This document shows positions 40,175-47,592 of a DNA stretch of 47,592 nt, one piece after another. The DNA is from Planctomycetota bacterium (lineage in GTDB: Bacteria; Planctomycetota; J058; JAJDCP01): positions 1 to 47,592 of the forward strand of contig JAJDCP010000135.1 in NCBI GenBank assembly GCA_029260765.1, read 5' to 3'. The notes beneath the pieces were generated by a model, which saw only the letters and a program-made list of their open reading frames with translations, was not told the DNA's origin and made no database searches. The translations under genes and the position numbers were made by a program. Numbering within the stretch: position 1 is the first letter of the stretch; each line of letters starts with the position of its first letter.

Positions 40175-41671
40175 ATGAAACCATGGCGTCGCAACGAGTT
40201 CCGGGTCCAATTGTGGCTCTCCCTCCTGTTCGTGGCCTCACGTCTATGCTTCTACGCGTCAGGTGTCCGCTTTGACACTTCGAGCTTGCAGTACGGTTGG
40301 CAGCTACTCGATCTCCCGCTACTCCAGCATGATCTGGTCGCAAGCCTCTGGTATCAGCACGGCCAGCCTCCCCTGTTCAACCTGTTCGTGGCATTGATGG
40401 CAAAGCTCGGACTGGCAACGCCCTCAGGGTTTGCACTGGTCTTTGCAGGCCTGGGCCTGTTTTTGTGCCTGGGAATTCACAGCATCCTTCGGAATCTGGG
40501 AGTTCCAAGACCCACACCCTCCGCTGCGGCCCTGGTCTTTTGTGTCAACCCATCGGTCATCTTGTACGAAAACTGGCTGTTCTACACCTATCCGATTGCT
40601 GTCCTTCTGCTGTTGAGCACGCTCTTTCTCCATCGAGTCTGCAAGCAGGGTCAACGTACGGACATGGCGATCTTGTTATGCCTGTTGAGCACGTGCGTAC
40701 TAACCCGCAGCTTATTCCATCTGGTTTGGCTGGTGTTGATCTGTGCACTGGGAACCTTCTTGCTATCGAGAAACCGTCGTTTCTGGTTTCTGTGCGGAAC
40801 CTGCGCTGTGGCAGTCTGTGCTAGTGTGTATGCCAAGAATGCCCTACTCTTCGGTGTGCCGAGCAGTAGCTCATGGTTGGGACTATCGCTCGCCCGCATG
40901 ACGTTGCAGCGCGTGCCTCCGGACGAGCTGGAAGAACTGATCGCACGTGGCACGTTGTCTGCCCAGGCGAGAATCCGCCCCTTTTCCAGCCTTTTGGAAC
41001 ACCCAGGGCACGCTCTGGCTCCGCCCGGTTCCCACATCGTGCTGAGTGCTCGGCAGACAGGGAGCGGTTCACCAAACTTCAATCACTGGGCGTACCTGAA
41101 CATTTCGAGGCAGTACCGCCAGGACAGCGTAGCATTGATCCGGGCGCGTCCGGAGATCTACCTAAGGAGTGTGGGTGCAGCCTGGGAAGTGTTTTGCACC
41201 CCCCCCTCCGGCTACACTTTTTTGCAACCCAACCGGGCCCACATCAAGCGCTACGAGAGCCTTTTCAGCCGCTTCGTTTTGGGAGCTCGATCGGGGCAGG
41301 CTGAGCCAGATGGCAACGTCCTGACTTCGGAACACATACGCTCCCGCTTCTGTTACATCTGGGCCCTGCTCGTCGCCCTCTCCTTGCCCTGGGCCGTCTA
41401 CCGGGGCTTTGTGGGTCTGCGGAGCAAGGAGGGACAATCCGACCGCGCCCATGGCATCGTCCTGCTATTTCTGGCAGCCAATGCGCTTTTCATCGCTCTG
41501 ATCGGGAACGCCTTCGAATTGGGGGAGAACCAGCGCTTCCGCATGCTGGCAGAGCCACTCCTCTACTGCCTGGTGGTCACTTGTCTGGCCGCCTGCTGGC
41601 GAAGAGCGTGGCCCTGGTTGCTGCGTCTGCGGACTTGTTTTTCTCGTGGAGCCACTGTCGCAGGGCCTTGA
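40175..41671 (+). CDS. Multi-pass membrane protein, GT-C/PMT-like glycosyltransferase candidate
   Basis: 498 residues with about nine to eleven membrane helices (for example VQLWLSLLFVASRL, FALVFAGLGLFLCLGI, LFYTYPIAVLLLLSTLFL, GIVLLFLAANALFIALIG). The first long loop after helix 1 (about 32-70: DTSSLQYGWQLLDLPLLQHD, then HGQPPLFNL) and the overall layout resemble GT-C fold transferases such as the GT39/ArnT group, which move sugars from lipid carriers; the acidic residue there would be the catalytic base. A larger soluble loop sits at about 235-385. The start at ATG 40175 has no clear ribosome site; an upstream ATG at 40145 is possible. Its base composition is visibly less GC-rich than its neighbours, a hint of transfer. 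Confidence 0.55.
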   Translation: MKPWRRNEFRVQLWLSLLFVASRLCFYASGVRFDTSSLQYGWQLLDLPLLQHDLVASLWYQHGQPPLFNLFVALMAKLGLATPSGFALVFAGLGLFLCLGIHSILRNLGVPRPTPSAAALVFCVNPSVILYENWLFYTYPIAVLLLLSTLFLHRVCKQGQRTDMAILLCLLSTCVLTRSLFHLVWLVLICALGTFLLSRNRRFWFLCGTCAVAVCASVYAKNALLFGVPSSSSWLGLSLARMTLQRVPPDELEELIARGTLSAQARIRPFSSLLEHPGHALAPPGSHIVLSARQTGSGSPNFNHWAYLNISRQYRQDSVALIRARPEIYLRSVGAAWEVFCTPPSGYTFLQPNRAHIKRYESLFSRFVLGARSGQAEPDGNVLTSEHIRSRFCYIWALLVALSLPWAVYRGFVGLRSKEGQSDRAHGIVLLFLAANALFIALIGNAFELGENQRFRMLAEPLLYCLVVTCLAACWRRAWPWLLRLRTCFSRGATVAGP

Positions 41672-42075
41672 CCTGGCCCTACTGCCCCTTTCGCTGAGTC
41701 TCGCAGCGCTGGATGTCGATGGATGACTGACAATGCGCCATCCGCCGGCTACTGCACTGGCCTCTAGTGCAATTCACGCTCAGGGGTTTGCCGTCGCAGG
41801 CCTCTCCCTGAGACGGAAAAGGCCGGGGCGCGCAGCGACATAATGGCCCCGCTGCCAACGCCTGTCGTTGCCCTCGAACGCACACCGGGGCTCGATCCAG
41901 ACCTGGCCCGCGACCCATGTCCCAAGCCAAGCCGCGAGAGAGCCGATGGACTCGACAACGAATGCGGCAGCTGACATGTCGACCAGGGCCCCGGATTCCG
42001 CTGGACAATAAGCCAGCCACCGGTTTTCCTGCAAAACTCGCAGCCCTTCGACACACTGCTTCGCAAGGAGACGCG
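41672..42075. other. Intergenic stretch with a doubtful small antisense ORF
   Basis: 404 bp. On the minus strand a TTG-started frame at 41780-42034 could encode 84 residues (with AAAFVVESIGSLAAWLGTWV), but it has no ribosome site and no known relatives that I recognise. Otherwise no signals were seen. Confidence 0.4.
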
Positions 42076-42810
42076 ATGGACAGCGCCGCCGAAGTTCCCC
42101 AGTCCCCCCGAGACACCGGCCCGCTGAGTCTGCGCCGTGCCTGCTACATCCCGACCACAGGTCCCGCCGGTGACGGCGCGCGCTCTCACTTCGGCGGCCG
42201 CCCCTGGTTGCATGCCGGCAGCCAAGCTCCCGCCTGCAGCTGCGGGCAACCGATGCCCCTGTTTCTGCAGCTCGAGCTCGCCGGGCTGCCCGCCCAGCAC
42301 GGAGAGAGCTGGGGAAGTGGCCTGCTCCAGCTCTTCTACTGCACCAACAAGAAGCCGCCTTGCGAGCTCAAACATCGCGCCTGGCAGGCGTTTTCTGCGG
42401 CGATGGCGGTGCGCGTGCTCGACGGAGCCGACCCGGGCGGGATCAGCGCCCTGGCATGCCCGGGCGAGCTGCCGTGCAGGGCCATCATCGGTTGGCAGGA
42501 AGGCCAGGACTTCCCCAATTCCGAAGAACGCAGCCAGCTCGGCGTCGAGCTCTCCGGATCCGCGCGCGAAGACTGGGAAGTGAAACCCTTTCCCCGACAG
42601 GGCCACAAACTCGGTGGTTGGCCGTTCTGGGTGCAGGGCATCGAGTACCCGGACTGCCCGCAGTGCGCCACCCGCATGGAGCTGCTGTTCCAGCTCGACT
42701 CCGGCAGCGAAGCGGACCTGCCCTACATGTGGGGAGACGCGGGCGTCGGCCACATCACGCGCTGCCCGCAGCATCGGGAGCAGCTCGCTTTCGGCTGGGC
42801 CTGCAGCTGA
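42076..42810 (+). CDS. DUF1963 (YwqG-like) protein
   Basis: 244 residues. DUF1963 proteins share a GGxPW...C..C.xPLFLQLELA...G.LQLFYC core, seen here at about 35-95, a K-LGGWPFWVQ segment, then a CPQC pair and GDAGVGHITRCPQHREQLAFGW at the C-terminus. Several Cys pairs (ACSCG, YPDCPQC) suggest a bound metal. The family has no established function; it is cytosolic. The start at ATG 42076 follows AAGGAG by five bases; a longer in-frame version back to 41917 lacks support. It precedes the acyl-CoA synthetase gene by 85 bp on the same strand. Confidence 0.85.
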   Translation: MDSAAEVPQSPRDTGPLSLRRACYIPTTGPAGDGARSHFGGRPWLHAGSQAPACSCGQPMPLFLQLELAGLPAQHGESWGSGLLQLFYCTNKKPPCELKHRAWQAFSAAMAVRVLDGADPGGISALACPGELPCRAIIGWQEGQDFPNSEERSQLGVELSGSAREDWEVKPFPRQGHKLGGWPFWVQGIEYPDCPQCATRMELLFQLDSGSEADLPYMWGDAGVGHITRCPQHREQLAFGWACS

Positions 42811-42895
42811 AGTCCACGCCGCTCCAGCCCGTTGCATGCGTGCTGCCTCGAGGCTACCCTGCTGCCTGCCAGCGGCCCACAGCCGGAGGAATACT

Positions 42896-45049
42896 TTGGA
42901 AAGCGAGATGGAAGCAGCCGAGCACGACCCCCGCCCAGTCGGCCTGGCTGCGCTCTTCCGGCCCCAATCGGTAGCGGTGGTCGGCGCGTCCCGCGATCCG
43001 AGCGCGATCGGCTTCCAGCTGGTGGCAAACCTGTTGCGCGGCGGCTTCCAGGGGCCGATCTTCCCCGTCAATCCCAAGGCTCGCGCGATCCACAGCGTCC
43101 CCGCCTACCCGTCGCTGCGGGCGCTGCCCCAGCAGGTCGATCTGGCCGTGATCACGGTGCCGCGTGACCTTGTGCTGCCGATCGTGCACGAGGCCATCGC
43201 CACAGGTGTGCGAGCGCTGGTCACGATCACGGCGGGTTTCAAAGAGGTCGGCGGGAAAGGCAGCCAGCTCGAGGCACAGATCCGCAGCCTGCTGCGCGAG
43301 CACGGGGTACGCATGGTCGGCCCCAACTGCATGGGCTTGATCAACACCGATCCCAAGGTCAGCCTGAACGCCTCGTTCTCGGCGAGCCAGCCCCACCCGG
43401 GCAGCGTGGCTTTCGCCAGCCAGTCCGGCGCATTGGGCGAAGCCATCCTCGAGACGGCGGCCTCTCTGGGCCTGGGGCTCTCGAGTTTCGTGTCGCTCGG
43501 CAACAAGTGCGACGTCTCGGGCAACGACCTGCTCGAGTGGTGGGCTCAGGATGCGCGCACCCGGCTGGTGCTGCTGTACCTGGAGTCCTTCGGCAACCCG
43601 CGCCGCTTCGCTGCTCTGGCACGCCGCCTCACGCGGGAATGTGGCAAGCCCGTGCTGGCGGTCAAGTCCGGCCGCAGCCGACGGGGCGCGGAGGCCGCCT
43701 CGTCCCACACCGGCTCGCTCTCTGGTGCCGACGTGGCGGCCGATACCCTGCTGGAGCAGTGCGGCGTGATCCGGGCCGACACCGTGGCGGAGCTGTTCAC
43801 CCTGGCGCAGGGCTTCGCGAACCAACCGATCCCCGCGGGGCGGCGGCTGGGCATTCTGACCAACGCGGGCGGCCCGGCCATCATGGCGACCGATGCGGCC
43901 TGCACCGTCGGCCTGGAGTTTCCGGAGTTGGCGAGCGCCACGCGTGAGGCGATGGCGCGCGTGGTGGCCCCCGAGGCGTCGCTGCGCAACCCGGTCGATA
44001 TGATCGCCTCTGCCGGTCCCGAGCAGTACCGCGTCTGTACGGAGGCGCTCCTGCGCGATCCTGAGGTCGACGGCGTGGTGGTGATCTTCGTCTCGCCGAT
44101 CACCATCGACGCGGCCGCGGTGGCCGCCAGCATCGTCGAGGGAGTGCGTGCCAGCGGTGCCGTGAGCAAACCCGTTTTGTCCTGCTTCATGGGCAAACAT
44201 GGGGGCGCCCGCGGAGTGCGCATTTTGACCGAGGCGGGCATTCCGGTCTACGCCTTCCCCGAAGCGGCAGCCCAGACCATGGCGGCGATGGCGCGCTTCG
44301 CCGAGCTGCACAAGCGCGCTCCTGGCCGGGTACCTCTGCTCGAGCCGCCACCGAAGCGCGCGCTGGCGCAGGCGATCATCGCAGCAGCTCCCGCCGGCTG
44401 GCTGCGCTTTCCCGACGTGATGGCCGTACTCGAGGCCTACGGCATCCCTTGTGCTCCGTGGCGCTTGGTGGAGACTCCCGAGGACGTGGTGGCGTTCGCC
44501 GAGCAACACGGCTACCCGGTGGTGGTCAAGGTCGACTCCGACACAGTGCTGCACAAGACGGAGCTGGGCGGTGTGCAGGTGGACTTGCGCAACGCGCGCG
44601 AGATCAAAGGTGCCTTCTGGGAGATCCAACAGAACCTCGCCGGACATCAGGGAGAGCATCGCCTGCTCGTGCAGACGATGGTCCTCGGAGGTCTGGAGAC
44701 TCTGATCGGGGCGACGGCCGACCCGGCGTTCGGGCACCTGATCGCCTTTGGACTCGGGGGCGTGTTTGTCGAGTTGATGAAGGATGTCGTGTTCCGGATT
44801 CTGCCGCTGACCGATCTCGAGGCGCAACGCATGATCCGCGCGATCCGCGGTTTTCCGTTGCTGGAAGGAGCGCGCGGCAGCCAGCCCGTCGACCTTGAGG
44901 CCCTGGCAGACACCTTGCTGCGGGTGAGCGCACTGGTCGGCGACTTCCCCAGGATCGCCGAGCTCGACCTCAACCCCTTCATCGCCCACGCCGACGGCTC
45001 CAAGCAAAAAGCCGTCGACGGCCGCATACGACTGGCTGCCCCCGACTGA
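42896..45049 (+). CDS. Acyl-CoA synthetase, NDP-forming (acetate-CoA ligase family)
   Basis: About 717 residues with fused alpha and beta parts: CoA-binding Rossmann domain (SVAVVGASRDPSAIGF, about 20-145), succinyl-CoA-ligase-like domains (VGPNCMGL, ASQSGALGEAI, SSHTGSLSGAD with the phospho-histidine) and a C-terminal ATP-grasp domain (about 490-715; YPVVVKVDSDTVLHKTELGG). It interconverts acyl-CoA plus ADP and phosphate with the free acid plus ATP, and usually handles acetate or branched and aromatic acids. There is no GNAT domain, so it is not a Pat-type acetyltransferase. The start is TTG 42896, five bases after GGAGGA; ATG 42908 is the alternative. It is downstream of the DUF1963 gene on the same strand. 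The exact acid substrate cannot be inferred. Confidence 0.9.
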   Translation: MESEMEAAEHDPRPVGLAALFRPQSVAVVGASRDPSAIGFQLVANLLRGGFQGPIFPVNPKARAIHSVPAYPSLRALPQQVDLAVITVPRDLVLPIVHEAIATGVRALVTITAGFKEVGGKGSQLEAQIRSLLREHGVRMVGPNCMGLINTDPKVSLNASFSASQPHPGSVAFASQSGALGEAILETAASLGLGLSSFVSLGNKCDVSGNDLLEWWAQDARTRLVLLYLESFGNPRRFAALARRLTRECGKPVLAVKSGRSRRGAEAASSHTGSLSGADVAADTLLEQCGVIRADTVAELFTLAQGFANQPIPAGRRLGILTNAGGPAIMATDAACTVGLEFPELASATREAMARVVAPEASLRNPVDMIASAGPEQYRVCTEALLRDPEVDGVVVIFVSPITIDAAAVAASIVEGVRASGAVSKPVLSCFMGKHGGARGVRILTEAGIPVYAFPEAAAQTMAAMARFAELHKRAPGRVPLLEPPPKRALAQAIIAAAPAGWLRFPDVMAVLEAYGIPCAPWRLVETPEDVVAFAEQHGYPVVVKVDSDTVLHKTELGGVQVDLRNAREIKGAFWEIQQNLAGHQGEHRLLVQTMVLGGLETLIGATADPAFGHLIAFGLGGVFVELMKDVVFRILPLTDLEAQRMIRAIRGFPLLEGARGSQPVDLEALADTLLRVSALVGDFPRIAELDLNPFIAHADGSKQKAVDGRIRLAAPD

Positions 45050-45070
45050 CACTAGTCGGCGCTCAGGCGA

Positions 45071-46333
45071 TCATCTGTGGTAGGCATCGACACCCGTCAA
45101 GGTCGTGCCTTGGGGACTCTGGGCATCGAGAGGAATCAACTCCGCCATGCCGATGGCCATCTCGCCGGCGCCGCTGTAGAGCAGGAAGAGACGCCCCTCG
45201 TCCAGGAACAAGCTGGGGTCACGCAGCTGCTGGACTTCGACGGCCGAGCCGTCTAATGAGGGCAGGACCGGAAACTGCCGCCCTTCCCAATCATGCTCGC
45301 TGCGCAGCAGCTCACCCACGCCAGGGCTCACCCGCCATGTGCCCTGAGTCCCGCTGGGACGCAGGTGTGAGACCAGCAGGCGCTCGGGCGCATCACCCAC
45401 CCAACTGTTGATGACCTCGAGGACCTGGCCATCGGGCAGACTGCGCAAGAAGCCGTGACGCGGTTGCCGGCCGCGCCTCCACGCATCCAGCCGCCCAGCA
45501 GCCCGCGCGGCGCGCCAGAACGGGTTGCCCAGCGCTTCAAACAACATCTTCGGGGGCTCTTCACGGCCCAGCGCCGGACGACGCTCCAGAAAGTCCTCGA
45601 AGTCCGCGCTGGCGAGCTGATACAGCACGCCCCGGTTGGCGAGACCATAGACCTGATCTCCCAGCCAGCTCAGCGCGAGGTAGGCAGCGCCCAGCGGCCG
45701 GCCGATGATGCCATGCCCGGCCTGCCCCCCGTCCGCTGGCATGTTGAAATTCAAGCCATCGGACGAGGTGGCGAGAAAAGACAGCTGCTGTCCCCAGCCC
45801 GTCGAGGCGTGGAAGATCATCAGAAACTGGCGCCGTTGTTCATCGATCAGCACCTGCGGCGAGGCGATGTGCGCCCAAGAGCCGGCTCCGCGCAGCACCA
45901 CTCCATCCAACTCGGAAACATCACTGGGCGGGACCACGTCGATGCGCCACGGGGTCCCGCCCAGCGCCATGTCGAGGACACCCCTGCCAGGATGCGCCGA
46001 GACATCGAGGTCACCGGCGTTGAACAGCACGAACGGCCCCTCGCGCTCCGCCGCCCAGGCCATGCGGATGTATGCGCCCCGATGGTGTGCGAAATACAGG
46101 TAGTAACGCGCCGAGGGGTCGGCTCGATCCTCCTCCGCGACCCAGTCGGGCAACTTGATCAGGGAAGGTCCATTGATGTTGAGTCCGTCGTCGGGAATCC
46201 CCGCCCGGTCGAACAACGCGCCGCTGATGACCGGACCGGATGCGAGCCGCTCGACGCTGTATTGCCCGATCAACTCCTGAGCGCTGAGCGGCAAGACCCA
46301 CAACCCGATCATCAACAAGAGACGGAGGGACAC
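45071..46333 (-). CDS. Secreted five-bladed beta-propeller, glycosidase-like protein
   Basis: 420 residues. A signal peptide (LRLLLMIGLWVLPLSA) precedes a domain with the repeated blade phrases of the GH43/GH32/GH130-like propellers: GLNINGPSLIKLPDW, YYLYFAHHRGAYIRMAWA, GPFVLFNAG, HIASPQVLIDEQRRQFLMIFHA, and near the end RDPSLFLDEGRLFLLYSGAGE. The opening Asn-Gly-Pro-Ser/Asp pattern and the RDPS strand are where such enzymes place their catalytic acids, but I cannot confirm the residues. It is probably periplasmic or surface-exposed. The start is GTG 46333 with GAGG eight bases before; ATG 46312 is possible. It follows the orphan gene by 19 bp and is probably in one operon with it. Confidence 0.65.
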   Translation of the reverse strand: MSLRLLLMIGLWVLPLSAQELIGQYSVERLASGPVISGALFDRAGIPDDGLNINGPSLIKLPDWVAEEDRADPSARYYLYFAHHRGAYIRMAWAAEREGPFVLFNAGDLDVSAHPGRGVLDMALGGTPWRIDVVPPSDVSELDGVVLRGAGSWAHIASPQVLIDEQRRQFLMIFHASTGWGQQLSFLATSSDGLNFNMPADGGQAGHGIIGRPLGAAYLALSWLGDQVYGLANRGVLYQLASADFEDFLERRPALGREEPPKMLFEALGNPFWRAARAAGRLDAWRRGRQPRHGFLRSLPDGQVLEVINSWVGDAPERLLVSHLRPSGTQGTWRVSPGVGELLRSEHDWEGRQFPVLPSLDGSAVEVQQLRDPSLFLDEGRLFLLYSGAGEMAIGMAELIPLDAQSPQGTTLTGVDAYHR

Positions 46334-46352
46334 AGTGCGAGCCTCGGAGTTG

Positions 46353-47279
46353 TCAGGAGGGTAGATATTCGTGGAAGATCGAGCTGGAGTAGCCCGTAAC
46401 GACCATCCGCAGGGTGTTCTTGAAGTTGTCGCTGATCTCGTTGAAGGCCTCGCGTAGACGACCCCGGCTGAGCAGGTAGTTGAGCACCGTGTCGAGCGTG
46501 CCGGCCTGAGCGGCGCGCTCGAGCAGACGCAGCATCGCCTGCTCCTCATCGCGGTCGACGATCACGCCCTCGCTGCCCTCGATCTCGTTGATGATGCGCG
46601 TCGCCATGCGGGTGGGGTCGGTCTCTTGATGGGCAGCCACCTCGACAGTCCCCCCACTCGTCTCGGCGAAGCCTCGTTGGGCCATCGCCACGTCATTGGC
46701 GCTCGGCGAACCGAAGTACGAGAGCCCCTTCCAGGCATAGATCAAGGTCATCATCCCCGACTCAGGGGAGCCCATTTGCTTGAACAACATGCCGATGAAG
46801 TAGTAGTTCACCTCCATCGGGTGCATCATCGTGCTCTCGAACATGTACTTGTCATTCGGAGCGCTACCGGGCACCGTGCCGGCCTGGGAGAGCGTATGAA
46901 GCTCCTGATACAAGCCCTTGTAGCTACTGTCCCACTGGGCAGCCAGCCGTGGATCGTAGACCGAGCGACGGATGCCGCGCTCGCGGCACCAGGCATCGAG
47001 CGCGACCGGGCTCTGCAGGATTCCCAGCATACGGGAGACTTCGGTCTGGAACGCCGCCATGTCGTAGCGCTTGGTACCGTCGTTGTCGATGCGCAGGAAA
47101 GTACGCAGCCCGCTGACATGCTTGAAGACAGGATCTGTCGCCAAACTGAGCCCGGCGACCCGCACAGAGGTCGATCGGCCGGAGCGTAGAGGGATGCCTC
47201 CGCGGGTTTCGTTGAAGTGCAGCTCGCGTTCTTCGTCAGCCAAAGTGCGGCCCGTCCTTACAAGCTTCGAACTGTCCAT
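46353..47279 (-). CDS. Unknown protein
   Basis: 308 residues, not recognised, mostly helical with no signal peptide or membrane helix. Notable segments are RTFLRIDNDGTKRYDMAAF, MFESTMMHPMEVNYYFIGML, GMMTLIYAWKGLSYFGSP and a C-terminal helical bundle (DTVLNYLLSRGRLREAFNEI). The ATG at 47279 is only two bases after a TATTCT -10 box whose partner TTGGCA lies 17 bp upstream; if that promoter is used, the message would begin inside this codon region, and a TTG start about 13 codons further in, preceded by AAGGA, may be the true one. The gene is followed after 19 bp by the propeller protein. Confidence 0.55.
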   Translation of the reverse strand: MDSSKLVRTGRTLADEERELHFNETRGGIPLRSGRSTSVRVAGLSLATDPVFKHVSGLRTFLRIDNDGTKRYDMAAFQTEVSRMLGILQSPVALDAWCRERGIRRSVYDPRLAAQWDSSYKGLYQELHTLSQAGTVPGSAPNDKYMFESTMMHPMEVNYYFIGMLFKQMGSPESGMMTLIYAWKGLSYFGSPSANDVAMAQRGFAETSGGTVEVAAHQETDPTRMATRIINEIEGSEGVIVDRDEEQAMLRLLERAAQAGTLDTVLNYLLSRGRLREAFNEISDNFKNTLRMVVTGYSSSIFHEYLPS

Positions 47280-47281
47280 TC

Positions 47282-47310
47282 AGAATAGGAAGCGCGCACA
47301 GACTTGCCAA
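47282..47310 (-). promoter_or_regulatory. Sigma70-like promoter before the orphan gene
   Basis: On the minus strand TTGGCA (47305-47310) and TATTCT (47282-47287) with a 17-bp spacer. It lies two bases upstream of the annotated ATG, so the true start codon may be further downstream. Confidence 0.5.
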
Positions 47311-47380
47311 ACAGCTTTTTGCCGGTTCGTTGCTAGGCTGGAGTTTGGCGCTTTCGCTGGCCGCGCTCCGTAAGGCAGTC

Positions 47381-47592
47381 CCGCTACAGGGGCGAGGAAC
47401 CGCTGCGCACGCGGCTTGCAGCCGCTGTAGCGTCGGTCTATGACCGACGGCAACACCGACCCGCATAGAGTCCCCCCAGATCTTCGGAGGAACCGCTGCG
47501 CACGCGGCTTCCGGCGCTCACAGAGCGCCGCTACAGCGGGAGCAACCCCTGCGCACGCGGCTTCCGGCGCTCACAGAGCGCCGCTACAGCGG
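47381..47592. repeat. Modular palindromic repeat, right end
   Basis: The same repeat family as at 1-269, same orientation. Hairpins: GCGGCTTGCAGCCGC (47411-47425), GTCGGTCTATGACCGAC (47432-47448, 7-bp stem) and GGCGCTCACAGAGCGCC (47513-47529 and 47566-47582). The last two copies form a tandem of about 53 bp period. The array runs off the window end. Confidence 0.85.

Noticed and set aside
44992..45017. Perfect 8-bp inverted repeat with a 10-base A-rich loop near the end of the acyl-CoA synthetase gene
   Set aside because: It lies inside the coding sequence and lacks a following T-tract, so it is not called a terminator.

Overview
The window is high-GC bacterial chromosome (roughly 60-65 % GC by eye) and most resembles the phylum Planctomycetota. 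The evidence is two giant Ser/Thr kinases of the 'HxDLKP...xDWGLA' type with a membrane anchor and TPR-rich tail, FHA-domain proteins, a PEGA lipoprotein, a lipoprotein with a GHL10-like glycosidase domain, and DUF4080 and DUF2277 genes. Myxococcota is the main alternative. There is no 16S rRNA gene or other marker in the window that would settle it. No phage, insertion sequence or CRISPR array is visible.

Layout. Both ends (1-269 and 47381-47592) carry the same modular palindromic intergenic repeat. 512-9789 (minus) holds an FHA-GAF-PP2C phosphatase, a three-enzyme fusion (M15 peptidase, alpha/beta hydrolase, C39-like peptidase) and a 1733-residue kinase. 9899-13979 (plus) is a translationally coupled run: a good sigma70-type promoter, aroA, aroE, a DUF4080 radical-SAM gene and DUF2277. 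13987-15916 has a LON-domain protein, a 73-residue protein and an esterase. 15918-21703 (minus) is an FHA-pseudokinase followed after 11 bp by a second kinase-TPR protein. 21826-26728 contains the GHL10-like lipoprotein, a divergent MarR regulator, a small membrane protein, the PEGA lipoprotein, and an FHA/zinc-ribbon gene paired with a stand-alone domain that looks like an Hsp70 substrate-binding domain. 27006-29343 holds typA, a tRNA-Pro(TGG) with its own promoter, and an intrinsic terminator.

29467-35838 is a less conserved accessory stretch. It has a DUF433/DUF5615 toxin-antitoxin pair whose toxin appears frameshifted near its end, a decayed PIN (VapC/FitB-like) toxin, a strong hairpin element, and five genes of unknown function, two of them coupled coiled-coil proteins. 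36157-38959 (minus) pairs a secreted protein with a degenerate zinc-peptidase motif with a bacterial annexin-repeat protein fused to a permuted papain-like (YiiX/NlpC-P60) domain. 39153-47279 holds a PqqB-like beta-lactamase-fold protein, a GT-C-like membrane protein, a DUF1963 protein, an ADP-forming acyl-CoA synthetase, a secreted beta-propeller glycosidase-like protein and an orphan.

How the genes may work together. The central theme is phospho-signalling: two predicted active kinases, one predicted inactive kinase, one PP2C phosphatase and three FHA proteins within 27 kb. The most unusual proteins are two multidomain hydrolases with no signal peptide: the M15-hydrolase-C39 fusion, which sits inside the phosphatase/kinase cluster, and the annexin-papain protein. 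Both have the look of cargo or effectors aimed at cell envelopes or membranes, but the window contains no secretion machinery, so that reading is inference only.
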